Origin: Lutjanus erythropterus
Lineage: Eukaryota > Chordata > Actinopteri > Lutjaniformes > Lutjanidae
DNA: 64,000 bases
Reading direction: 5' to 3'
Assembly (NCBI GenBank): GCA_020091685.1
Contig: CM034599.1
Location: forward strand, 26,473,922-26,537,921
A program made the position numbers and the translations under genes. Under the pieces are notes generated by a model, which saw only the letters and a program-made list of their open reading frames with translations, made no database searches and was not told the origin of the DNA. Positions 12,564 through 24,390 of this stretch are shown in pieces (positions within the stretch are counted from its first letter, which is position 1; each line of letters opens with the position of its first letter).

Positions 12564-15500
12564 AGGTGTCCTGATGGTGAGGTCTGATAAATACTGGGCC
12601 TGGTGAGACCAAAGCTCAGCTGTGTTCTAACTTGTGAAACATCATTTTCAGATATGTATTTTTTATTAGGGACTATTTTTTTTCATGGATGTAACAGTTA
12701 AAGGGTCATTTGATACTGAATTACAGAGAGAAGAAAATCTCCTCCTGCACAACTCTGTGTTGTGTTAATCATCTAATCTAACTAACGAGAAACTTCCATT
12801 ATTGTGCTAGAGGACAGGAGAAATCTTATTATTGCAGTTATTATTTTCCTGTAGAAAGCTGATTTCCTATTCATGCAGACATGTAATCTGGTTTTAAGGC
12901 CTTATTCAGACTGCCAGCCCAAATCCTGGTTGTACTGGTAAATACAGAGGTGGGGAAACTGTGGGTAAATTGCATACACCTGGACGAAGTCAAATCTGAT
13001 AATTACAATTCATACCAACCTCCTCTGTCACGGAGCTTGTCTGACGCAACAGAGAAGTTCTGCAATGTGACCTTACACTGAGATTGTTTGGAGGGGAAGA
13101 TGATGGATCTCCATTTGTCATGCTTCCACTTTGGAAAGATGCGTCACCTGTGTCACTGAGGCCTTCAGCATTACCACAGCAACCCATGCAGACAGGTTAG
13201 TGAGTCTGGACACACAAATCTGATCAAATAACTTGCAAATAACAGTGTGGACAGTCTGTCTTAAGGATCTTATTTGAGAAACAAATCTGGTTTGCCTGCA
13301 TCTGTACAAAGTCTAGCCTGTGGAGCTATAAATATTGTGGTTGGAAAAGCTGTGCTGTCTGCCAGTCCGTCTGTCTGTCTACTCACAGTGCCATCACTAA
13401 CACAATTCACAAAGCCAAGCCATGTTTCTAAACTAAGGCTTCGGTGAATGTGTTTCATTCTTACCTATCCTAGTTTCTTGAGTGTATGTGAATGAAAACA
13501 CTCGCTGTGATGTCATTGTGAGGAAGTTAGTTAAAACAGCTGAGTGAGAGATATGTATGAAAGCTGCAAGATGACAATATACTGCACCTACAGTTTCCTG
13601 CCCTCTGTGATAAGTGTTGAATTACCCTTTTAACTCTGTCTTTTTAGAAAACAGCATAGTTTGCAGTATTAAGATCAGTTGAGGAGACCTTTGCCTCAAG
13701 ATTTAGATAACACTTCTAACCTTTGGAGTTAATCAGAGTAAACACCAGCTGGTACCCAGAAGGGTACTTGAAAATACAAATTGTGTATCTTGGATATTAA
13801 AATGCTGTAACATACACTTTAGCAAGCAAATTTACATAATTGTCCCCAAGAACATTTTTTCAATACTAGACTCACTAAGATTCAATCGCTAACCCTCACA
13901 TCCAGCTGCTTCTCTGTTTCTTCATTAGCACATTATTTATATGCAAGTAAACACCATCCTGTGTCACATGGGCAAAGAATTACAGCTTTCACAATCCAAA
14001 CATTGTCCCTTTTTTAAATGTAGCACAATTATTGTCCTTATTCATTTGTTGACATCAACATTCAGAACTCTGTACATAATGCTAGAGTGTTAATTAATGT
14101 CAGAGTATGAAGACAGGAAGGGTTTTAGCAATATTTCCAACAAGTTTCCATTTACAAATTGATGCAATCATATAAAATATAGCAAGACAACAAGAAAGAA
14201 TGGGGCACACTAAATTTAGATGTGTTTTTTAAGTACACTTTGACAGTGCTGTTACCATCTCTTAACAACTGATTTATTCAAAAAGCAGCATTTGATTTTT
14301 TTACTAACAGGTAAAGATTAAGTTTCCATAATTCTACACTGGGCATTCAGTGGTCTTTGTAGAATATGCAATTATAATCTTTTCAGTTATACTGAACTAG
14401 ATACAAATAACTTGTGTACAAAAATCTGGACTTAGATCATAAATCATAGTGCCCCTTTTAATTCTAACATCCTCCAGTTTCATTTTACTCACTGACATTT
14501 GTTCTTTCCAGTCATTTCTTTTTATGTTTTTGCCACTACGCTGCCGAAATGTTTGATTTCAGTTAACACACAAAGCTCACAGGTAGATGGGTATTACAGG
14601 GTTTAGTCCCTACTGGCCAAAAACTTTTGCAGTAACAGGTCAGCGGTCAATGCTTTCCTCCATCAACTGTATCAGAACTGAAACTAAAAATCTCAGCAGC
14701 ATACATGTCCCGCTCTAAGAATTTTTTCAGTCGAATCAGATTTGACCTTTCAGTCCAAATATTCAATGATTAGTTCTTTTTTTTTTTTGCAGTTTGGTGC
14801 GCCACATTAATTTCCTATATCAACCTACATGATTATATTTTTCCAGTAAGACTCGAGTTTTCACATTCCTTCATCATCTGTGGTGAGGAAACATCAGATT
14901 TTCGCACAGTCAGAGAAAATAAATGTGTGCTTCAATCTATCTGGTATAAATCAGTGGGCATGTGGAGTTTCTCTCCCCAGCACCGCTGCAGCCACTGTCC
15001 AGCATCACCTTTCCTGCACGCTCCACGCTCCCTCACGGTAAGTGATTTTCGGTGAGTTTCATTTGTCTTCTGTCGAGTTTAAATTAAGCTAACGATGATG
15101 ATGTTAAAATAATTTTTCAAAGGCAGTCTGGTGAGTTTGGAGACAGCAACAAAACAGCTGTTTCTTGTTTAACAAAACATATCTTACTCTATAAAAAAAA
15201 GGTCTTTCTCTGTGGCGATCCTTTTAATAATGTTGTCAGACACTAACAATTACAATCTGAGCCTGTCGAGCACAAGTAAGCACTTTGTTTTAGTGGTTTG
15301 TTGTTTTTTTTTTTGTTGTTTTTCAAACCTGCCATGCTGTTGCATTGCTCTGTCAACAATGACACAGCTAAAAACAGGCTGAAAATTGTTTACCAACCAC
15401 TGGTGTACGTTGTAATTTTTTTTAAATTTAAATTTAAATTAGTGAACCAGCTAATATAAAAACATATTTTAATTCCCCTTTATTTATAATTCCTCATTGA

Positions 15501-15990
15501 AATGTTCTCCCTGTGCATTTTTGTAATGTTCTGTTTCATACTGTTCAATGCCCACTGACTGACACTGGAAAAAAAAAACGACAGTTCCACAGAAAGAATC
15601 TCAGTATACTGAGGGTTGCCAAACTCATGATTTAAATCTTCAACGTTCAGGGGGCAGCCCATGAGCTAATGTCCAAACTATACTCTCTAACAAGTTGCAC
15701 ATCCTTCATAGCATCAAGTAGGTTTTTCCTGTCCCAAAAAATGCATCTCCTCCTGTTCAATCACCACAAATTCCAGCCATTGTCTCATGTTCCACAAATT
15801 ATTTCACTTTTAAGGGACTGTTATGGGTCTTGTACACTTTCTGATAAAAGTGTTACTTATGTTACTTACTTATCTTCTAACAATACATAAGGGAATACTT
15901 AAATAGCTAAGGGCAAACACTTAGAGATCAAAGGGTTTTCCTTACAACATCCTAGGGAAATCCTTACGGTGATTTTATGTAACTTTCAGT

Positions 15991-16050
15991 TAAGGATGCT
16001 TTTTTCAAAGGCATCCTTAGATAAGGATGCTTTTTTCAAAGGCATCCTTA
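15991..16050. repeat. Tandem pair of perfect hairpin units
   Basis: The same 29-base unit occurs twice (15991-16019 and 16022-16050) with two bases between. Each unit is itself palindromic: TAAGGATGC ... GCATCCTTA around a T/A-rich loop. Flanking sequence has further AAGG/CCTT inversions (15890-16080), suggesting a foldback element. Confidence 0.8.
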
Positions 16051-16552
16051 GATGAAAATTTAAGGGCAACCTTAAATTAGTGATTTTATGCAGGTATGCA
16101 AATATATTATATATAGGTTTATATTAACATCGGTTTGAGAGGAAGTCTGGAAAATGAGTGAGAGAGCAGAACGAGAAAGATCGCAACACAAGGGAAGAGA
16201 ACATGAGAGAGGAACAAGAAACTAATTATCACAAAATGTGACCTGTTTTCTTCAGCATAAATGAGCATTAGGAGGAAGAGGAAAAGAAGAAAAGAAGCAG
16301 TCAAAGAAAATTAACTGCTGGAAAACAGGACCCTTGGCATAGTGGGTCAGATACTACCGCTGCGATGGCCCATTTATGAAAGTAAAAACTTGGCATGTAA
16401 TGCTGTTTTATTCCATCCTAGACTCTTCTGTTAAGTAGGTTTCAGCAGCTTTACAACAATAACGTGTTGTGAGGATAAGAAGTGAGACAAAGCAAACTAC
16501 AGGAGAAACTGGAAGCCAAAGAGCCAGAGGGACTTGTGGGAAAGAGACTTAC

Positions 16553-16645
16553 TTTAGCCAGTAGTGATGATGCCAGACGCTCTGTGGCTGATTTGAAAAC
16601 TGCTGTGTGCTGCTTTTTGTAGCGCTCCTCTGTCGTCTTTTCTGC
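16553..16645 (-). CDS. stpg2: STPG2 exon 10 (last exon found)
   Basis: Residues 402-432, phase 0. It encodes [18 protein letters not shown] ending in LLAK. The acceptor is GTTCAG and the donor AAA|GTAAGT. The consensus donor shows that the transcript continues, so a further exon must exist. The reading frame has no stop here. Confidence 0.85.
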
Positions 16646-19600
16646 CTGAACACAAACAGACAGCATTAACACACATGTACACGCACACACATGACAAAGA
16701 GGATATGAAAGTTTTCTGTCAAGTAACAACAATTATTATCAGGTCCTGTATTTCTAAAGCAATGACGTAGCCACAGGTGCACCAGGGTGTGCCTGTCCCA
16801 CCCAAAGGGGCTGTTGGCACCCAAAAGTCAGCTGCAGCATAAACTTTTACTTATTGCATTACTAATGCATTTTGTTACATATCTCAGTGTTTCCCATATA
16901 TTCCTTTTTTGTGGCTGCCTGTCACAACATCAATATCTGCTACCACATATTGATTTTTTGTATTTGGAGCTGCATGCACCTCTCTTGTTCGTGTCAAGAT
17001 GGGAACCCTTGATTTGCAAAACTCTCACCAGTAAAAGAGAATGGCAATGCCACTGTTGTATGTTTGTGTATATTTTGTGTGTTATTGCTATCAGATCATT
17101 GCTTGTGTTGCAAGTAAAGAAAGTGTCAGTGGTCTGTTTTATCATCTGCTGTTTTATCAGAAGTGTTTGTGTCAGTCTGGTTTTCTTATATGAGCCATGT
17201 GCCTACTGGCGCTATTGTACCTGTGTGTGTGTGTGTAGCTTATTTTTTGAGTGTGTTTTTTTATGTGATTATTATCCCTTTCTTTGACAAATATTATGTG
17301 TTCATTGAAACATACAACTTTTTAAGAGGCATAATCAAATAAGAAAACATGCATTGTACATTCTACAGCAGATATTAAATGCAGATATTTTTATATGGGT
17401 GAAACTTTCATGTATTGTGTCTTCCCCACAGCATCCCCCACTTAAAACCATTCCCACAGCTGTGATGCCTACTAATGTTTTGTAAAATCTTTTAAGTACA
17501 CCGGGTTGAGGCTGGTGACATTATTAACAAAAGGCCTCCTCCACACAGAACTCTGAGTGATGCACAAAATTATATGTGGAATACCCAGTTTCTGATGCAC
17601 ACCCATATACTATTTTCTGGCTATGCTAGTGCTCTAAAAACAGACAGAAAAAATAAAGAACGATAAATGAATGACTATAGTGATGGATTGTCCTACCTCA
17701 TACTGTCCTGGACTCGGGGCCTCTATTGATTCCTTGTTGTGGAATATGCAGTTGCGTTGAGCAGTGGAGCCAAAGCCTCCCTTCCTGGTTCTTTCTAAAA
17801 ATGCCTTTTTAAAACTGTCTCGGGCTAATCCATGCTCAAACACATTATAGGACCCTGGACCTGCACAGAGAGCAGAAAGGTGGGATCATTGTGTGCATTT
17901 CTCAAAAGCAATGATCATCATCTGGTGGCTTGTGGGCTACATCGGGCCCACCAAAGCTTCCCATCAAGCCCATAAAAAGGCCACTGATGAAAATATTGCA
18001 GTATTCATATATTCATAGTATTATGAACTGACAAAATTCCCAGGAAAATATGCTGTGGATAAGTAACTGATAATGCAAACTGAATGTTTCCTACTGTTGT
18101 AACCTCACATTAAATCAGGAAACATAGTCACAGTCTAAGAGCATTTACTAGTACGGGCCTGTGTCCACATTTTTTTATTTTTATTTATGAGCCTCAGTGC
18201 CTTTTTTTAAATTATGCCCAATGAGGTGTCAACATCTCCGGCAGCATGCAGCCACCTTGAGAAAAGGTGCTTCACCTAGCATTTTGTTTGTTTGTTTGTT
18301 TGTTTGTTTGTTTGTTTGTTTGTTTGTTTGTTTGTTCTGAGCACTTTATCTTTGTTGTATGGCCTAAGTGTTTCTAGTTGAAAATCTCGGCTCTTTTCAG
18401 AAAGGCACTGGTGTCATCACCATTGCCTTTTGCAGGCAACCAATCACATATTATATGACGGGGGCTTGTCACCTTATTAAGTTAGCTTCGTAGTTAATGT
18501 CAATCACAATGTCAGACACACACGCAGCATTATTTTTTTTCTCACCACACATATGCTTCATCCCAGCATTGCCAAGCACCCTCCCAGCAATTTTCTGCCA
18601 GAAAAAAAATCGTTATAAAATAAAATAGTTATAAGTATCTAGTTATAATTATGTATTTCCCATGTTTTTAGGTGTCTGCTCACACTGACAACATTAATAA
18701 AAAATAACATTAATATTGTAAGAAAGTGAAAATATTAAACACTAAATGACTAGTTAGGCCTAAATAATCATTTTTTAGAATTTGAAAGTCCAGCTCCCGA
18801 GACAACTGTATTTGATGACCCCCAGTGTAGAGTATGTTTCTAAATAGCCTTCACACTGTCCTGAGATACAATAGTCCAAGACAGCATCCGTAAGTGCTTA
18901 AAAGATATAAGCTCTGTCCAAACCTCCATAAAGATGCAAAGCAATTTATACTGATTTACAGTGAAGATGCAGACATTAGACACATGTAGCGTAGGTGTAA
19001 CTTTGGCTTAGTGTCTTTAGTCTTAAGAAGTGTGTGAGTAGCATTGTGTTGGCTTACTATGAAAATGACACTTACGCTACACCTGCACTAAACTAAATGT
19101 CCTATGGAGACACTCATGTGTTACTGCTAGTTATATCCTAAACAGTACCATGCCATGTCTGCATGTGTGAACGCCTGCTTTAACAGCTTGAGAAGAAAAT
19201 GCTCAAAAACAAAGAGGAATGGTTCTCCATTTCTAATAATACCATGGCTGAGAAAGCCCACTCTCACAAGACATTTAACAGCCCAACCAAATGAAGAAAA
19301 CATTTTCATCTGTTTGACAACACACAAATATATTCATATACAGTATACAGAATCTACAATCCAAAACAAGTGAACAGAGAAATGCAACAACACAAGGAAA
19401 CACACTTGAGAAGCACTTGTGTTTTGCTGGCAAAAACAATTATGAGAAGCCTAGTTTGACTGCAAGAGTCAGAAATTGATGAAGAAAAACAAATATATAT
19501 TTTTAAAAAAGCAACAAGACCAATGAAGCAACAACATACAAGTATGGCTGTGACAATAACCGCATTACTGAATTACTGCAATATGGTGGTCATGTGATGC

Positions 19601-22600
19601 CTAGAGTTCATTACCATCCTCTCCTCAAATTTTATTTTGAAGGGTCAATCTCATGTTGAACCAAGGCATCTTGGGATTACAAGTAGGTTGCTCAAAATGC
19701 TAATAATGACATCTATTTTCAAGATGAAAAAATTGATAAATAACTACAGCAGATATTCAGTGTTGTATTTTATTTTACCACATCTTCAAAAAAGACATAC
19801 AAACCTTCTGAAAGGGATATGATCGCACAGAGGCCAATGCTGTAAAAGTGCAACTCTTGCATTAACTTAATGTTTACTTTTCCTGCATAGCTCAATTCAG
19901 GGCTAACCGTGTCACTTTTCCAGCTGCTAGAAAATAACAGACTTTTCCTGGTCTTGAGGAGCTGCAGCGTTTGTTAATTGACACACTGTAACCTGTACTG
20001 TACATTTACTGCCACACTGACAACTTGCTGCTAAATTTCTGTTCCGCTATGAGCAGCAACAGCAGTCTGCCTCACTTGCACGCCGCACACACTTTACGCA
20101 CTGCACCATTCCTTAAGGGAGCTATGCTACTCTTATGGGAGTATGCTTGAATAAAGTCCAATAAAACGTATTTATTAAAGCTGCCATCCTGCGTAAATAT
20201 GTTGTTTGGTCACGGTGGTAAGAAAAAATCCATCCTGTCACAGCCCTAAATACAAGTAAACCTTCTGTCCAATGTCAAATGAGATAACAATAAAATGAAA
20301 AAATGAGGGAAGGCCTTTAAAATCAGCCATGTGGTACAACAAAGACATTTTAGAAATATAGTGTCTCACCTGTCAATTCTGCTCCACAACCTGTACATCA
20401 AAAACTCCTTCAGACCTGCATTTGAGGTCACTTCACAGACAACACCACACTAACATTTAATCTGTATGAACAAATCATGGAGTCTCCTCAGATTCAAGTC
20501 ATACTTGGAGATGTTTTGAGAAAAAAAATGTCTAAAGTGTGGTGTGTGTGTTGGTAAAGTCTGACGGGTTTTTTGATGGAAACGGCTCCTGTTCAGTGTA
20601 ATCACCAATAGAAAATAGGCTACATATACAATTATTTGTTTATTATTTTTGATTAATATTCTGAGCTCCTATTAAATTAGGTAAAGAAAAATGGGTAATA
20701 ATAATGAAAAAATTCTATATATAATTTCTCACACTGTAATTTCAGAGGCTAGATGCAAAACCAGACGGTGGAAATGACTCATACCTGTACAACATAATGG
20801 TTCACTCTTGGGACAATATAAGCACACACACACACACATACTGAACAATAACCACAGCAGAAGTCAATTGCCTTTCAGTTCATTTCAAAATGTTAATACA
20901 AGCTGCAAAGTAGTAATTATTCTTAATTAATACTTGTTAAATTGAATATAATGGTCATGCCAGCTAAAATTCTTGAAGTTTTAAAGAATGTGGGTTGTTT
21001 GAAGTGAAAGAGAACAGGGTACAGACTTACACTCACAAATAAAAGCGTCCTTGAACATTATAAGGCAACACTCAAGTGCCAATGATATCTGACAGGATAT
21101 GGATATTAAAGGGAGGCTTAATCTGCATCCTTTTCCAGGTTTTTTCAAATGACATTCAGCCATTATCAAAAACCAGTGACGTAAGTTACATTGCTGATGC
21201 TTTCCCCTCCCTCAGCCTTCGGGGGTTTATATGCAGTGACATCATCATGCAGAAACCTACGTCACGTCAGGTGGGAAAATGTTTTTGAAAGGGCTTGCGA
21301 AAATATTTTAAATGCTAAAACATACAGTGCATACTTTGACCAAATTTTGATTGTTCAGATTTGAATACAGAAGCTACAGAATGATATTAAAACCTAAACA
21401 ACAAAAAGAGGATAATCACGGACCTACCCTTTAAGAGACAAGTCCCAGTTATCAACTCTAACAGTTAGATTCATGTTACATGTAAGAAATCTATTTATGC
21501 ATGAGACATCTTTTTTCTTTTGCACAAATAGAACAATGCTAGATCTCTTTAGAGGAGAAAACTGGGTTTCATATGTAAGATATAATTACATACATTAAAG
21601 AGGAATGTTCCTTTGAACAGCATCCAAGCTGAACACAGAGTGTGCTGGTAAACATAAAACCACACATATACTAACCTGGCGTGGAGCAGTTTTTGTGGTT
21701 AGTATTGAAGCGCACTGCAGTGATGCCAAATGGGTTTTTCTTCACTCCTGCGGTCTTCTTCAGCAGCTCAAGGGCACAGCGCGGGTCATTATATGCACCA
21801 ACAGGGGGCGACACATCTTTCACATCGCTAAACCTCTAATAAAGGGAGATAAAAAGGAATGCGAAAGATGAAGGTTAGAATATGAGTAAAAGAGAGCATG
21901 AAAGTCAGGAGAGAAAATTGGAAAAAAACACCTGAAGTCAAGTCCCCTGCAGACAATTCAGCGATTAATATCACTTTCTATTGATGAAACTGAGATCAGC
22001 GCTGCTCAGAGCAGTGAATCTCTTCACAGTCAGAGATACCAAACAGAAACAGAAACTGACCTAATGCACACAAACTACCCACAGCCTACATCATGTAGAC
22101 AAGACTAAAGGTCTGTAACCACACTAGCAGCCTTGTGGGAGATTACTGATCATTACACAGCAGAAAGAAAAATTGGTGAACAAATGAAAAGTGGAGCCAC
22201 AGATCTGAGTTGATTTTGATTTGATCAGACCAAAGGTGAAAAGGTTTTGTTTTGGTTTTATTTACCTGAATCAAAACTATTCATTTAGGACCTCTCAGGA
22301 TCAGCTTGACAACATCAGATATAGCTCAAGTTTGATCATTCTAAACTTTTCAAACCTCAGTTATATCACTGCCACATTCAAGTCATGTGGGCTGATCGGC
22401 AGCAATAAAAAAATTACCATGATAACATTGTGTGAGTATACAAACCAATAGACAAATATAAAACTTATTGGTTTGCGAGAGCCTTTGTTACTAATAAAGG
22501 CTGTCTTTTGCAAAATGTTTGTTAATAGGCAGAGTTTCTAGTCGTGGTAAAAATAATGTGCATTAGCATGTTCCTATGCATCCTGTCGTGCATACTATTA

Positions 22601-24344
22601 ATATTATTATTAATGCATATCAGTACATGCACATTACTATAATAATTAGCATTATTATGTGGTGTAATATTTACCATGTTCAACATGTTAGTTTAGCATG
22701 TTAGCATTGAACATAGCATCAAACAGAAATTACAATTGAGGCTGATGGGAATTTCATACATTTTTTTGTTATTAGGTCAGAAATTAGCCTGGCATTACCA
22801 GGCTAATTATCAACACGTTCAGGCCAAGATGCCTCGAGGCAATTGGGTGGACCTACAACCAATCAGAGCACTGAAACACTACCTCCAACCAATTAGTGAC
22901 ATACAACTCAGCCTGTTTCCAAGCAAGACACAAAATCGTGGTTTCATGGTTCCAACCTTTCTCGGATTGCAGCTGTGGTGCACTAAAACATGTTTATAAT
23001 CCTATGTGAGAAATAGGGAATTTTACCAGCACTGTCTATTTTGAAAGTTTGATCTGAGTCTCGGGAATCTGAGGCTTTGTCCTGGACAGACCTGCTGACT
23101 GGGTGTAATTGGACAGACCTTCATGCAATCATAGCAGCAAAACATGTGACATGTAACTTTTCAAATCTGATTAGACCATCTGAATCCAAAGTGGTGGTGG
23201 AAAGCTGCCTAAATGAAAGGGTGGACAGGCGTATCTGCCAGAGCAAATGAAAACATCACACATCTTAACAGATTTGTCTGGTTCCCAGGCTAATCATGAA
23301 TCAAAGTATTAGACAAATTCAAATTTTGACCAGATGATGAAACTATGAAAAGTTAATTGGTCACCAAATGTACTATGCATCATAAAGAGGACCAAAAACT
23401 CTGCACCACATTTCATGACCTATGCATTCAACAAACAGTTTCAGGGGAGGCTTAGTGTATGGATTTTTTTAAAATTACATCAGTTATCAAAAGTGGATTA
23501 CACAGAAAAGCCTACATGTGTGTGTGATTTGGTTAAAGAGATAGTTCAGAGTTACAGTATTAGGAAACCAGAGTCACAAACTAATAAATGCCTTTTTAAA
23601 ATACCAAATGTCAAACAGCAATATTAGGCTATTTTGGCTCAACCGCTGAGTAATCAAATTGTTGATTGGCTGTATGCACTATGTTTCAAAAAGCCTGGAT
23701 TCAAGAACAGGCCCTCTGACAATTCTTTGATATTTCAGTCTGAACCAAAGTGATGGACTGACCGTCCCACAGACAGGGAGACTGACTTTGCCATCCATAC
23801 CACTAGTCTGCCACCTCACAATTTCAATTTCATGCAGAAAACCTGAGAATCAAAACACACCACACTGAGAGAAATCACAAAAAAAAGAAAAAGTATGAAA
23901 TGCATGTGAGAAAGAATAAAAGAGAGTAAAACACATACAAACAGAACAAAGTGGTGAGATGAGGAGAGAGAAAATGAGATGGCATAAACAGCATCTCCAA
24001 CTCAAAAATAATGATGCACACAATCAGGTACATAATGTTCTTGGACTGTTTCGCTGATATCAGAGCTGATTCAGCGCTGCTACTGCTTGGCAACTTCACT
24101 TCCAGGGTATAAATGTGTTTATCTGATAGGCTATTATAACAACACAGGCAATCAGGGGACCGCAGCAGATAAGTTGCCTTTTCAGTCAAAATAACTGAGA
24201 GTGAACTGCATTTCAATGTAACTCTAGATTTCTCTTCAGCTTCTCACGACTGAACCATTCAGCTGGTTGTTATCGAACACAACAGAAGAATAAAAAGACC
24301 TTGATTCCTTCAAATACTAGCATGTCCAATTTAACAACGGCATG

Positions 24345-24390
<46 letters not shown>

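Larger units (their letters stand above)
1..16552. other. Gene-poor left region
   Basis: Apart from the repeats listed separately and the ORF island at 10.56-11.09 kb, I see only AT-rich sequence, a GA-rich tract (9.60-9.78 kb) and short chance ORFs. If the missing STPG2 3' exon is in the window it lies here. I scanned the minus strand for P-G-P and P-A-P codon patterns and found only the SINE at 2.4 kb and an unconvincing match at 12.6 kb. Confidence 0.6.
17861..21675 (-). other. stpg2: STPG2 intron 8
   Basis: Contains the TTTG microsatellite, the hAT-type element 19543-20248 and the possible element at 21.1-21.4 kb. No exon seen. Confidence 0.7.

Noticed and set aside
12560-12640. Minus-strand P-G-P codon pattern, considered as an STPG2 exon.
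   Set aside because: No open, spliceable frame around it, no following Y motif, and it overlaps an inverted-repeat element.
12990-13187. Ser-rich minus-strand ORF with a possible donor (TEEV end).
   Set aside because: Low-complexity composition, no family recognised, no convincing acceptor, and not phase-linked to any gene.
16787-17287. 166-codon plus-strand open frame inside STPG2 intron 9.
   Set aside because: Composition is that of AT-rich, T-rich noncoding DNA (many Cys, Leu, Phe), with no family or domain and a GT repeat at its end.
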